Positions 16,352 through 25,155 of a stretch of 41,076 nucleotides of DNA are shown here, in pieces. The translations under genes were made by a program, and so were the position numbers. Within the stretch, counting starts at the first letter, position 1; each line of letters starts with the position of its first letter. The stretch spans positions 1-41,076 of the forward strand of contig JAEEJZ010000032.1 in NCBI GenBank assembly GCA_016282145.1, read 5' to 3'. The notes beneath the pieces are model-generated. The model saw only the letters and a list, made by a program, of their open reading frames with translations, was not told the origin of the DNA and did not search any database. This DNA comes from Bacteroidales bacterium. Lineage in GTDB: Bacteria > Bacteroidota > Bacteroidia > Bacteroidales > UBA932.

Positions 16352-17815
16352 ATGTATTCAATGTTGATCAGCATAGTCGCCCTGATTATCGGCTATGTGT
16401 TGTACGGAAGATTTGTTGAAAAAGTGTTTCGGGTAGAGCCGGCACGTCCTACACCCGCCCGTGCGATGACGGACGGAGTGGACTATGTCGTCATGCCCTC
16501 CTGGAAAGTCTTCATGATCCAGTTCCTGAACATCGCCGGGACCGGGCCCATCTTCGGCGCCATTCTGGGAGCAATGTACGGCCCGTCCTGTTACCTATGG
16601 ATAGTTTTTGGCTGCATCTTCGGTGGAGCCGTGCACGATTACCTTTCCGGTATGCTCTCCGTCCGTCACGAAGGGAAGGGGCTTCCGGACCTCATAGGAT
16701 ACTATCTCGGCAGCCGTACGCGCAAGGTGATGCTGTTTTTTGCGGTGTTCATGATGGTGCTCGTGGGGGCTGTGTTCGTGTACAGTCCTGCAATTATCCT
16801 CGGCGACCTCGTGGGTGGCGGAACTAAGTCCGCTACCATCATCTGGGTGGGCATCATCCTCTTCTACTATATCGTAGCAACGATGGTCCCCATCGACAAA
16901 CTGATCGGAAAAATCTATCCGATCTTTGCCTTTGCCCTCATTTTTATGGCGGTGGCGCTGCTGGCCTGCCTGATCGGGAAATGGCCTTCGGGCATTCCGG
17001 AGGTGTGGGACGGCCTCGCGAACCGCAATCCCGCCGGCGGCCGCATCTTCCCCTGCCTGTTCATTTCCATCGCCTGCGGTGCGGTGAGCGGTTTCCACGC
17101 TACGCAGTCTCCGCTGATGGCGCGCTGCATCGGCAATGAAAAACTCGGCCGCCCCATCTTTTACGGTTCGATGATTACCGAAGGCGTGATCGCCCTCATC
17201 TGGGCGACGGTCTCCTCCTGGTTCTTCTTTGCCGGAGGGAATGCGGAAATGGGTGCCGCCAATGTCGTGGCCGCCCCGGCGGTAGTGACAAACGTGTCGC
17301 GCTACTGGCTCGGTACGATGGGCAGTATCCTGGCTATCCTCGGTGTCGTCGCGGCGCCGATTACCAGTGGAGATACGGCCCTGCGCTCGGCCCGTCTGAT
17401 GGTGGCCGATGCCCTGCATCTCAATCAGCGCCCCATCAAGAACCGGCTTGCGGTGAGTATGTGCCTTTTTATCGTGACCGGAGCGCTGTTGGTTTACAAC
17501 ATCGCGGATGCCCAGGGATTCAATAAGCTCTGGGGCTATTTCGGCTGGGCCAACCAGACGCTTTCCATCTTCACTTTCTGGACTATAACGGTATTCCTTG
17601 TGGAACATCGCAAGGGTACTTGCTATTATCTGGTCACGATGCTGCCCGCCTGCTTTATGACGGCGGTCTGCGTCACCTTCATCCTTACGGCCAAAATCGG
17701 CTTCCGGATTCCGCAGGACTATGCGCCTGTCATCGGTGCCGTGACTTTTGCGCTTTCCGCCTGCATATTCTTCTGGTTGAAGCATAAAAAGCTGGGTAGC
17801 AATGCTTCTGCGTAG
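16352..17815 (+). CDS. CstA-family carbon starvation / peptide or pyruvate transporter
   Basis: Inner-membrane protein of 487 aa with many hydrophobic helices, beginning MYSMLISIVALIIGYVLYG. The CstA signature is clear: PSWKVFMIQFLNIAGTGPIFGAILGAMYGP, then GAVHDYLSGMLSVRHEGKGLPDL and ACGAVSGFHATQSPLMARC (each read in parts). Known members import peptides or pyruvate during carbon limitation. This is the shorter form, about 490 aa against about 700 in E. coli CstA. The substrate cannot be told from sequence. Its last 14 nt overlap the esterase-like gene. Confidence 0.9.
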   Translation: MYSMLISIVALIIGYVLYGRFVEKVFRVEPARPTPARAMTDGVDYVVMPSWKVFMIQFLNIAGTGPIFGAILGAMYGPSCYLWIVFGCIFGGAVHDYLSGMLSVRHEGKGLPDLIGYYLGSRTRKVMLFFAVFMMVLVGAVFVYSPAIILGDLVGGGTKSATIIWVGIILFYYIVATMVPIDKLIGKIYPIFAFALIFMAVALLACLIGKWPSGIPEVWDGLANRNPAGGRIFPCLFISIACGAVSGFHATQSPLMARCIGNEKLGRPIFYGSMITEGVIALIWATVSSWFFFAGGNAEMGAANVVAAPAVVTNVSRYWLGTMGSILAILGVVAAPITSGDTALRSARLMVADALHLNQRPIKNRLAVSMCLFIVTGALLVYNIADAQGFNKLWGYFGWANQTLSIFTFWTITVFLVEHRKGTCYYLVTMLPACFMTAVCVTFILTAKIGFRIPQDYAPVIGAVTFALSACIFFWLKHKKLGSNASA

Positions 17816-19124
17816 ATTCCTCCTCGCGGCGCTGTTCCTGCTCCCGTTTACCGCTTTTGCGCAGGGAGTGTATGAGCCTGTGCAATTGTTCATCAACAGT
17901 GCCGACGGAGTCTATGCCCGTGGCGATTCAATCAAGATTACGGCCTCCGTCACCCCCGAGGCGGAGGATACCCTGCTGCTGCAACTGCTCAGTTACGGGA
18001 AGGTGACTTATAAGAAGAAACTGCCCCGACCGCAGGGAGATACCCTGCTCTACGCCGCCGCTTTCGATGCGCCGACCTCCTGCATCGTACGGCTCGGACC
18101 GGCTTCGGATCCGAAGTGCGTGACAGGTGTAGGCTTTCTCGTGGAGCCGGAATCCTTCCGGCCCGGCTTTTCCGTGCCCGGTGACCTCCGCGCCTATTGG
18201 GACCGGGAACTGAAAAAGTTACGCAGACTCAAGCCGGAGGTGGAGATCCGTCCTGCCGAAGGCCTGGAGGAAAAGGACGAGCAGGAGTTCGTCTGTTACA
18301 AGATAGAAATCAATATGCCTTCCGGTCGTCCCTGCCGGGGCTATGTCGCCTATCCCCGTGGGGCGGCGAATCGTTCGCTGCCCATCTATCTCTTTGTGCA
18401 TTCCGCCGGGGTAAACGGCCCCGACAAGCGCGCGACGGCGGAGAAGGCGGTGTCCCTTGCGCAGAAGGGCTGCATCGCCCTGGATATCAATGCGCACGGT
18501 ATGGAGGACGATATGCCGCAGGAGTATTATGATGCGCTGGACAAGGGAGAACTCCATAAGTATTCTTCCCGGCCTTTCACCTGCGCCGAGGACTACTATT
18601 TCCACAATATGTACCTGCGTGACGTCCGCGCCCTGGATTATGCGGTCACCCTGCCGGAATGGGACGGGAAGCGTATCCTGGTGCGGGGAACCAGCCAGGG
18701 CGGGGGACAGGCGCTTGCCCTCTCCGGCATCGACCGGCGGATTACGCACGTCGTCGCCATCGTCCCTGCGATCACGGATACCGGCGCCATCCTGGACGGA
18801 CGCAAATGCGGCTGGCCGAGTTCCGCGAGTGAGAAATATGCCGTCACGCCCCTGGGCCCCTCGGTGATGGCTTATCACGACGGCGCCACGCTCGTTTCTC
18901 TCTTCAAAGGAGACCTGTTTATCGAAGCCGGCAACATCGACACTACCTGCGACCCCGCGGCCGTCTCAGCCGCCTACAACAATGCGAATGCGGTGCATTC
19001 CAAGCAGATCTTCTACTTCCCCTGGCGCCCGCACACCCGTATGGATCTCCGCAACAACACCGCCTGGCGCGAAGCCGTCCTCAAGCCGCGCGAGGCATTC
19101 ATCGATGCGGTGTGTAAGGAGTAG
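17802..19124 (+). CDS. Secreted acetylxylan-esterase-like alpha/beta hydrolase
   Basis: A 440-aa protein with a signal peptide (MLLRRFLLAALFLLPFTAFA, cleaved before Q), an N-terminal beta domain (about 25-130) and an alpha/beta hydrolase of the AXE1 / carbohydrate esterase 7 type. The nucleophile motif is GTSQGG (RILVRGTSQGGGQALAL), the oxyanion region is YLFVHSAG, and the candidate catalytic His is in FPWRPHTRMD. Such enzymes remove acetyl groups from xylan oligomers or related sugars. ALDINAHGMEDDMP and YLRDVRALDYAVTLPEWDGKR are typical of the family (read in parts). The gene overlaps the CstA-like gene by 14 nt and is convergent with the phosphatase gene, 5 nt away. Confidence 0.85.
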   Translation: MLLRRFLLAALFLLPFTAFAQGVYEPVQLFINSADGVYARGDSIKITASVTPEAEDTLLLQLLSYGKVTYKKKLPRPQGDTLLYAAAFDAPTSCIVRLGPASDPKCVTGVGFLVEPESFRPGFSVPGDLRAYWDRELKKLRRLKPEVEIRPAEGLEEKDEQEFVCYKIEINMPSGRPCRGYVAYPRGAANRSLPIYLFVHSAGVNGPDKRATAEKAVSLAQKGCIALDINAHGMEDDMPQEYYDALDKGELHKYSSRPFTCAEDYYFHNMYLRDVRALDYAVTLPEWDGKRILVRGTSQGGGQALALSGIDRRITHVVAIVPAITDTGAILDGRKCGWPSSASEKYAVTPLGPSVMAYHDGATLVSLFKGDLFIEAGNIDTTCDPAAVSAAYNNANAVHSKQIFYFPWRPHTRMDLRNNTAWREAVLKPREAFIDAVCKE

Positions 19125-19129
19125 CGCGC

Positions 19130-19579
19130 CTAAATAACTTTAAGCATCGCCTCGCAGGCATTCAGCAGATCCTGGAAAGTCCGTTCAAAGTCTCCGGTGT
19201 ACCACGGGTCCGCGACGTCCCGCCCGCTGCCGGTATAGGACATCATCAGATGAATCTTACCCTCCGGGTCTTCGGGGATGATCCTTCTTATCCAACGGAG
19301 ATTGGAGGCATCCATATAGATAATCCGGTCGAAGCGTTCATAATCGGCCCGGGTCATCTGCCGGGCCCTTTTGTCAGGATCGAAGCGCACACCGTGCTGC
19401 TGGAGACAGCGCCTGGCCGGCGGATAGATGGGATTGCCGCTCTCCTCCGCCGAGACCGCCGCAGACTCGATATGATACTGCCCTTCCAGCCCCCTGGCCT
19501 TGACGAGGGCCTTCAGGATGAACTCCGCCATCGGACTCCGGCAGATATTCCCGTGACAGATGAATAAGATGCGTGTCAC
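19130..19579 (-). CDS. Low-molecular-weight protein-tyrosine phosphatase
   Basis: A 149-aa cytoplasmic phosphatase with the active-site loop CHGNICRS at residues 8-15 (Cys8 nucleophile, Arg14) next to the N-terminus and the general-acid Asp in VADPWYTGDFERTF. Length and both motifs are normal. It may act on protein phosphotyrosine or on small phosphoesters; the target is unknown. The start overlaps the end of the peroxiredoxin gene by 4 nt, so the pair is co-translated. Confidence 0.95.
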   Translation of the reverse strand: MTRILFICHGNICRSPMAEFILKALVKARGLEGQYHIESAAVSAEESGNPIYPPARRCLQQHGVRFDPDKRARQMTRADYERFDRIIYMDASNLRWIRRIIPEDPEGKIHLMMSYTGSGRDVADPWYTGDFERTFQDLLNACEAMLKVI

Positions 19580-20034
19580 GTCTCGTCCAGAATCTGCCCT
19601 GCGGCGTTCTTGGTGTCCACTTTTTCGATGATGCGCTCCAGGATACCGTTCTCATCGAAGATAAAGGTGCGCCGGAGCGTTCCCATCGTCGTCTTGCCGT
19701 ACATCTTCTTCTCGCCCCAGGCCCCGAAGTCCTGCAGCATCGACGTCGTCGTATCCGCCAGCAGCCGGAAGGGCAGCCCGAACTTGGCCCGGAAACCGGT
19801 ATGGGACTTTGCGCTGTCCTTGCTGACGCCTACGACATTGTAGCCGGCCGCCGTCAGCCGTGCATAATTGTCCCGGAAAGAACAGGCTTCAGCCGAGCAG
19901 CCGGAGGTATTGTCTTTCGGATAAAAATAGATGATGGTCTTATTGCCCTTGCCGATGAAATCTTCCGACTTCACCGTCGCGCCGTCCTGGTCCAGGACCT
20001 CGAAGGAAGGCATTTTGTCCCCGATTTTCAGCAT
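19576..20034 (-). CDS. bcp: Peroxiredoxin, Bcp/PrxQ type (thiol peroxidase)
   Basis: A 152-aa cytoplasmic enzyme reducing hydrogen peroxide and organic peroxides with thioredoxin. The peroxidatic site PKDNTSGC (P39, T43, C46) keeps the PxxxTxxC pattern, and the resolving Cys51 in AEACSFRD marks the atypical 2-Cys PrxQ form. The residue before Gly-Cys is Ser rather than the common Pro, which is compatible with activity. YGKTTMGTLRRTFIFDENG is the usual C-terminal part. A -7 box lies 20 nt upstream. Confidence 0.94.
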   Translation of the reverse strand: MLKIGDKMPSFEVLDQDGATVKSEDFIGKGNKTIIYFYPKDNTSGCSAEACSFRDNYARLTAAGYNVVGVSKDSAKSHTGFRAKFGLPFRLLADTTTSMLQDFGAWGEKKMYGKTTMGTLRRTFIFDENGILERIIEKVDTKNAAGQILDET

Positions 20035-20054
20035 AGTACAAGTGGTTTATCCCT

Positions 20055-20062
20055 CAAATATA
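20055..20062 (-). promoter_or_regulatory. -7 promoter box for the peroxiredoxin-phosphatase pair
   Basis: The minus strand reads TATATTTG, matching TAnnTTTG, 20 nt before the ATG at 20034. No clear TTTG lies 19-21 nt upstream of it. Confidence 0.4.
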
Positions 20063-20085
20063 TCAAAAATTCGGCGTAAAAGCGT

Positions 20086-20093
20086 TATCTTCG
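20086..20093 (+). promoter_or_regulatory. Possible -7 box for the HD-domain gene
   Basis: TATCTTCG differs from TAnnTTTG at one position and ends 6 nt before the ATG at 20100. The -33 box is not recognisable, so support is weak. Confidence 0.3.
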
Positions 20094-20099
20094 TCACCG

Positions 20100-20732
20100 A
20101 TGATACGGCAAAGTCTGCAGCAATACATCGAGGAGCGCGTGATTCCCCGCTATGCCGCCTTCGACAAGGCGCACCGGGAGGACCACGCCCGCAAGGTCAT
20201 CGAGCGGGCGCTGGAAATGGGAAAAGCCTTCGATATCGACGAAGAAATGCTCTATACGGCGGCTGCCTGCCACGATCTGGGGCTCTCCGTGGACCGGAAG
20301 ACGCATCATCTGGAAAGCGGGCGCATCATCCGTGCCGATGCGGAACTCCGCCGATGGTTCAATGCGCAGCAGATCGAAATGATCGCGCAGGCGGCCGAGG
20401 ATCACCGCGCATCAGCGCAAACGGCTCCGCGCAGCCTCTACGGCGCCCTGGTGGCCGAAGCGGACCGGATGATAGAGCCGCTGACCATCATCCGCCGCAC
20501 CGTCCAGTACGGTTTCGCGCACTACCCGGAACTCGACAGGGAAGGGCACTGGCAGCGGACGCTCGAGCATCTGAGAGAGAAATACGCCGAAGGGGGCTAT
20601 CTTCACCTGCTCATCCCGGGTTCCCCCAACGAAGCGCCCCTGGCGCAACTCCGCGAAATCATCCGCGATGAGATGCGTCTCCGAAGCATCTTCGAGACGG
20701 TGTATGCAGAGGAAATGAATTCCCGGAATTAA
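20100..20732 (+). CDS. HD-domain phosphohydrolase-like protein
   Basis: A 210-aa cytoplasmic protein with the metal-binding H...HD...D set: H29 (EDHARKV), H58-D59 (AACHDLGL) and D122 (VAEADRM). It resembles small HD hydrolases acting on nucleotides or phosphate esters, but the substrate cannot be named. It has no signal peptide or second domain. It stands alone on this strand, divergent from the peroxiredoxin pair, and its stop codon overlaps the convergent aminotransferase by 4 nt. Confidence 0.8.
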   Translation: MIRQSLQQYIEERVIPRYAAFDKAHREDHARKVIERALEMGKAFDIDEEMLYTAAACHDLGLSVDRKTHHLESGRIIRADAELRRWFNAQQIEMIAQAAEDHRASAQTAPRSLYGALVAEADRMIEPLTIIRRTVQYGFAHYPELDREGHWQRTLEHLREKYAEGGYLHLLIPGSPNEAPLAQLREIIRDEMRLRSIFETVYAEEMNSRN

Positions 20733-21934
20733 ATCCTGCCCGGATACTGCTCGATGGCGTGGGCGAGCAGGGTCATGGCCTTTTTCAACTCGGGGACCTC
20801 GAGGACGTAGGCGATGCGGACCTGGCGCTTGCCGGCGTCCGGCGTCTTGTAGAAGGAGGCCGCAGGGGTCACCATCACGGTCTGGCCGTCCTCGCGGAAA
20901 TCGGTCAGCAGCCATTTGGCGAACTTCTCGGCATCATCCACCGGCAACTCGGCGACGGTATAGAACGCGCCCATCGGCACGGGAGTGAAGACGCCCGGCA
21001 TCTTGTTCAATGCCTCGATGGCGCAGTCGCGGCGGCGGATATATTCCTCGCGGACCTCGTCGAAATAGCTCTGGGGCGTATCCAGGGCGCCGAGCGCAGC
21101 CCACTGTCCGAACACGGGCGGGCAGAGGCGGGACTGCGCGAACTTCATCGCGGCGGCCATCACGTCCTTGTTATGCGAAATCATACAGCCGATGCGTGCG
21201 CCGCAGAGATTGTAGCGCTTCGATACGGAATCGGCGATGATGACGTTCTGCTCGCAGCCCGGGATGTTGATGGCGCTGAAATGCGGTTCGTCGGTATAGC
21301 AGAACTCGCGGTACACCTCGTCGGAAATGAGGAAAAGGTCGTGCTTGCGGCAGAATTCGCCGATCTGCAGCAGTTCCTCCTTGCTGAACAACTTGCCCGA
21401 AGGGTTGCAGGGGTTGCTGATGAGCACCGCTTTCGTACGCTCGGTGCGCAGGGCCTCGAAGGCTTCGATGCCGGGCACCTTGAAGCCCTCGCGGATATCG
21501 GTCTTCACGGCCTTGAGCGTAATGCCGTTGAGGAATGCGAAGGTATTGTAGTTCGTATAGAAAGGCTCTACGACGATGATCTCGTCGCCCCGGTCGGCCG
21601 CAATCTGCATCGCGACGGAGAAGGCCTCGCTGCCGGCTACGTCGATGAGGATTTCGCTGACGTCGATGTTGATGCCGATCTTCTTGTAGTACTTCTCCAC
21701 CATATCCCGGCGCAGTTCGATGAAGCCCGCGGAATTGGTGTAGGAAAGGTGATGCATGCCCTTGCACTTCTCAATGACCGCATCCACGGCGCAACGGGGG
21801 GACTTGATGTCCGGTGCGCCTACGTTCAGGTGATACACCTTGGTGCCGGCCGCCTTGGCGGCATCGGCAAACGGAACCAGTTTCCGGATGGCGGAAGCGG
21901 GCATGGCCGCTGATTTCTCTGAGATCTTGATCAT
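20729..21934 (-). CDS. Pyridoxal-phosphate aminotransferase, class I/II (aspartate-aminotransferase-like)
   Basis: A 401-aa cytoplasmic enzyme. PLP-binding features are the Schiff-base lysine K239 in ADSVSKRYNLCGARIG, N174-P175 (SNPCNPSG), D205 and Y208 (LISDEVYREF), and VGAPDIKSP near the N-terminus. The gene follows asd with a 9-nt gap at the end of the threonine operon, so supplying aspartate from oxaloacetate is the most likely job. Related family members act on aromatic amino acids or alanine, so the substrate is inferred from context. Confidence 0.85.
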   Translation of the reverse strand: MIKISEKSAAMPASAIRKLVPFADAAKAAGTKVYHLNVGAPDIKSPRCAVDAVIEKCKGMHHLSYTNSAGFIELRRDMVEKYYKKIGINIDVSEILIDVAGSEAFSVAMQIAADRGDEIIVVEPFYTNYNTFAFLNGITLKAVKTDIREGFKVPGIEAFEALRTERTKAVLISNPCNPSGKLFSKEELLQIGEFCRKHDLFLISDEVYREFCYTDEPHFSAINIPGCEQNVIIADSVSKRYNLCGARIGCMISHNKDVMAAAMKFAQSRLCPPVFGQWAALGALDTPQSYFDEVREEYIRRRDCAIEALNKMPGVFTPVPMGAFYTVAELPVDDAEKFAKWLLTDFREDGQTVMVTPAASFYKTPDAGKRQVRIAYVLEVPELKKAMTLLAHAIEQYPGRI

Positions 21935-21943
21935 AATATACTA

Positions 21944-22942
21944 CTAATGGCGGATTAAATATTCGGCAATCTGGACGGCATTGAGGGCGGCGCCTTTCTT
22001 GATCTGGTCTCCGGAGAGCCAGAAGGTGATGCCGTTCTCATTGGCGAGGTCCTTGCGGACGCGGCCCACATAGACATCGTCCTTGCCGCCGGTGAAGAGG
22101 GGCATCGGATAGGTCTTGGTGGCGGGATCGTCCTGCAGCGTAACGCCGGGAGCGGCGGCGAGGGCCTTCTGCACCTCGGCGACGCCAAGGGGCTTTTCGG
22201 TTTCGACCCAGACCGCCTCGGAATGGGAGCGCAGGGAAGAGATGCGGACGCACATCGCGGAACACTTCACATCCGAGTGAAGGATCTTGCGCGTCTCGTT
22301 GAACATCTTCATTTCTTCCTTGGTATAGCCGTTGTCCGTAAAGACATCGATTTGCGGAATGACGTTATAGGCCAGCTGGTAGGCGAACTTCTCCACGGTG
22401 ACGGGCTTTCCTTCGACCAGTTCGCGGTACTGCTGCTGCAGTTCCGCCATGGCCTGTGCGCCCGCGCCGGAGGCGGACTGGTAACTGGCTACGTGGATGC
22501 GGGTGATGTGGGACAGGGCCTCGATGGGCTTCAGGCACACCACCATCATGATGGTCGTACAGTTAGGGTTGGCGATAATGCCGCGGGGACGCACCAGGGC
22601 ATCCTCGGCGTTGCATTCAGGCACCACGAGCGGAACGTCCGGATCCATACGGAAAGCGCTGGAATTGTCGATCATCACCGCGCCGAACTTGGTGATGTCC
22701 GCGGCGAACTCTTTGGAGGTGCCGGCTCCGGCAGACGCAAAGGCGATGTCCACGCCCTTGAAGTCATCGTTGTGCTGAAGCAGTTTTACCTCGTACTCCT
22801 TCCCCTTGAAACTATACTTGCGGCCCGCACTGCGTGCAGAACCGAACAACAACAGTTCGTCAATGGGAAAATTCCTTTCTTCAAGGACGCGCAGGAATTC
22901 CTGCCCGACGGCGCCGCTGGCGCCTACAATTGCTACTTTCAT
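21944..22942 (-). CDS. asd: Aspartate-semialdehyde dehydrogenase
   Basis: Reduces aspartyl phosphate to aspartate semialdehyde with NADPH, the branch step toward threonine, methionine, lysine and diaminopimelate. It has 332 aa. The Rossmann motif [15 protein letters not shown] is at residues 3-17, [16 protein letters not shown] follows, and the catalytic Cys128 is in [17 protein letters not shown] and the C-terminal HSEAVWVE segment agree with the family. Its start overlaps the thrC stop by 4 nt. Confidence 0.96.
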   Translation of the reverse strand: MKVAIVGASGAVGQEFLRVLEERNFPIDELLLFGSARSAGRKYSFKGKEYEVKLLQHNDDFKGVDIAFASAGAGTSKEFAADITKFGAVMIDNSSAFRMDPDVPLVVPECNAEDALVRPRGIIANPNCTTIMMVVCLKPIEALSHITRIHVASYQSASGAGAQAMAELQQQYRELVEGKPVTVEKFAYQLAYNVIPQIDVFTDNGYTKEEMKMFNETRKILHSDVKCSAMCVRISSLRSHSEAVWVETEKPLGVAEVQKALAAAPGVTLQDDPATKTYPMPLFTGGKDDVYVGRVRKDLANENGITFWLSGDQIKKGAALNAVQIAEYLIRH

Positions 22943-24234
22943 ATACTGCTAACTAAATAATCTCTGAATCCTTCGTAATCCTTGCCGAGCGGCACGCTCT
23001 GCTTCGTTCCCTTCATAAATGCGGCCAGCCGCTGCGGAACGTCTATTTCCAGTGCGGTGATTTCTTCCATCTTCTCCAGGAACTTGGCCGGGTGCGCGGT
23101 CTCGCAGAAAATGCCCTTCTCGCCGTCCCTGAGCCCGTCCTTAAGGGCACGGTAGCCGCAGGCTCCGTGCGGATCGAGCAGGTATCCGGTGTCGGAATAG
23201 CATTCCAGGATCGTGCGTTCGATGGTCTTGTCGTCCACCACCGCGCCGCTGATGTGGGCACGGACCGCATCGGCATCGCGGCCGTAGAGTTCCCAGATGC
23301 GGGCGAAGTTGCTCGGGTCGCCCACGTCCATCGCGTTGGCGAGCGTCTGTATGCTGGGGCGCGGGCGATACTGCCCGTCCTGCAGAAAATCGTAAAATAC
23401 GCGGTTGCTGTTGTTCGCGGCGATGAAACGCTTCACGGGCAGGCCCATCTCGGCCGCGAAGAGCGCGGCGCAGAGGTTCCCGAAATTGCCGCTCGGCACG
23501 CAGATGACCGGCGCTTCGCTGATGCCGGCCCGGCGCAGCCGCGCCACCGCATTGAAATAATAGAAGGACTGCGGCAGGAAGCGCGCCACGTTGATGCTGT
23601 TGGCGGAAGTCAGTTTCATCTTCGCGCGCAGGTCCGCGTCCATAAAGGCGTTCTTGACCAGCGCCTGGCAGTCGTCGAAACAACCGTCAATCTCCAGTGC
23701 GGTGATGTTCTGCCCGAGGGTGGTGAACTGGCATTCCTGAATCGGACTGACCTTCCCCTTGGGATAGAGTACGAACACCCGTACGCCTTCCACGCCGAGG
23801 AAGCCGTTGGCCACGGCGCTGCCGGTATCGCCGGAGGTCGCCACCAGTACGTTGACGGGAGAATTGTCCGAGAAATAGGCCAGCAGGCGTGCCATAAAGC
23901 GGGCGCCCACGTCCTTGAACGCCAGGGTAGGGCCGTGGAAAAGTTCCAGCACCCAGATGTTTTCCTCTATCTGGTAAGTGGGGCAGTCGAAGGAAAGCGT
24001 TTCCTGCACGATGCGGTGCAGGTCGTCTGCGGGGATGTCCTCGCCGAAAAAGGCGTCCGCGACGGCGCAGGAGAGTTCCTGGAAGGACATCTGCGCCATA
24101 TCCTCGAAGAACCGGGCGGGCAGCCGGGGGATCCGGCGGGGCATATACAGGCCGCGGTCTTCCGCAAGTCCGTTCACGACCGCCTTGCGCAGCGTCGCTT
24201 CCGGTGCTTTTCCGTTGGTGGAATAGTACATCAT
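22939..24234 (-). CDS. thrC: Threonine synthase
   Basis: Converts O-phosphohomoserine to threonine. It has 431 aa and starts with the typical [19 protein letters not shown]. The PLP lysine is K107 in [14 protein letters not shown], followed by [15 protein letters not shown] and the phosphate-binding [11 protein letters not shown]. The protein belongs to the shorter bacterial class of this family. It overlaps thrB and asd by 4 nt on each side, so the operon is tightly coupled. Confidence 0.96.
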   Translation of the reverse strand: MMYYSTNGKAPEATLRKAVVNGLAEDRGLYMPRRIPRLPARFFEDMAQMSFQELSCAVADAFFGEDIPADDLHRIVQETLSFDCPTYQIEENIWVLELFHGPTLAFKDVGARFMARLLAYFSDNSPVNVLVATSGDTGSAVANGFLGVEGVRVFVLYPKGKVSPIQECQFTTLGQNITALEIDGCFDDCQALVKNAFMDADLRAKMKLTSANSINVARFLPQSFYYFNAVARLRRAGISEAPVICVPSGNFGNLCAALFAAEMGLPVKRFIAANNSNRVFYDFLQDGQYRPRPSIQTLANAMDVGDPSNFARIWELYGRDADAVRAHISGAVVDDKTIERTILECYSDTGYLLDPHGACGYRALKDGLRDGEKGIFCETAHPAKFLEKMEEITALEIDVPQRLAAFMKGTKQSVPLGKDYEGFRDYLVSSI

Positions 24235-25151
24235 AACTCTCTGGCTCCCTTATTGGTAATCTTGATCGCGTAGGACTCGTAACCGATGCCCAGCGCATCG
24301 AAATGGGCGTTCATGATCTTGCGGGCACGATAGGCCGTCTCGTAATGGTCCGTCAGCGCGAAGACCGAAGGCCCGGATCCGGCGATGTTCATCGCCAGCG
24401 AGCCGGCATCCATCAACTTCGTGCGCAACTCGTCGAAGCCCGGGATGAACTGCTTGCGGTAGGGCTCGGCCACGATGTCCTTCATCGCCCGGCCCACCAG
24501 TTCCATATTGCCGGAGTAAAGGCCGGCCACCATTCCGCCCACGTTGCCCCACTGGCGGATGGCGTCGTGCAGGGGAATCTGCGTCGGCAGGATGCTGCGG
24601 GCTTCCTTGGTGGAGACCACGATATCCGGATGGATCACCGCGCAGTAGAAATTGCCCGGCACAGGAATCTTGATCAGGTCCAGCGGCTCATAGCCCCGGA
24701 TCAGCACGATACCGCCCATGACGGCGGGCGCTGCGTTGTCCGCGTGGTAGCCGCCGCTGGCGAGGTTCTCGCCCTCCATCGCGCAGAGCACGACATCCTC
24801 CTCGGTGAGGGGACAGTCGAAGAGCAGGTTGATGCCATAGGCCGCAGCGGCGCTGGATGCGGCGCTCGAACCGATGCCCGAGCCCGGGCTGATCTTGCGT
24901 TCGATGCGTACGTCGATATGCGCCTTCTTTCCGGTGATTTCCAGGAATTTGCGGATGACCGGAGTAATGACGTTCTTCTCCGGATCGTCGGGCAGCGGGA
25001 TGTCCGTATCATTGACGATGCTGATCCCTTCGCCTTTGGAGGCGCTGATTTCCAGCACGTCGCCCACTTCGTCGAGCGCGAGTCCGATGATGTCGAAGCC
25101 GCAGCCCAGGTTGGCAATCGATGCCGGAGCGAAAACCCTTACAGAAGCCAT
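24231..25151 (-). CDS. thrB: Homoserine kinase
   Basis: GHMP-family kinase making O-phosphohomoserine from homoserine. I choose ATG 25151 (306 aa, MASVRVFAPASIANLGCGFD), which leaves a 4-nt gap to thrA. An in-frame ATG at 25172 would overlap thrA by 17 nt and add 7 residues not typical of the family. The ATP loop is PGSGIGSSAASSAAA, and the C-terminal GHMP motif is AGSGPSVFALTD. It overlaps thrC by 4 nt. Confidence 0.95.
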   Translation of the reverse strand: MASVRVFAPASIANLGCGFDIIGLALDEVGDVLEISASKGEGISIVNDTDIPLPDDPEKNVITPVIRKFLEITGKKAHIDVRIERKISPGSGIGSSAASSAAAAYGINLLFDCPLTEEDVVLCAMEGENLASGGYHADNAAPAVMGGIVLIRGYEPLDLIKIPVPGNFYCAVIHPDIVVSTKEARSILPTQIPLHDAIRQWGNVGGMVAGLYSGNMELVGRAMKDIVAEPYRKQFIPGFDELRTKLMDAGSLAMNIAGSGPSVFALTDHYETAYRARKIMNAHFDALGIGYESYAIKITNKGAREL

Positions 25152-25155
25152 ATCG

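Noticed and set aside
19576..20034. Inactive peroxiredoxin because of Ser in place of Pro before the active-site Gly-Cys
   Set aside because: The defining PxxxTxxC residues and the resolving Cys are intact, so loss of function is not supported.
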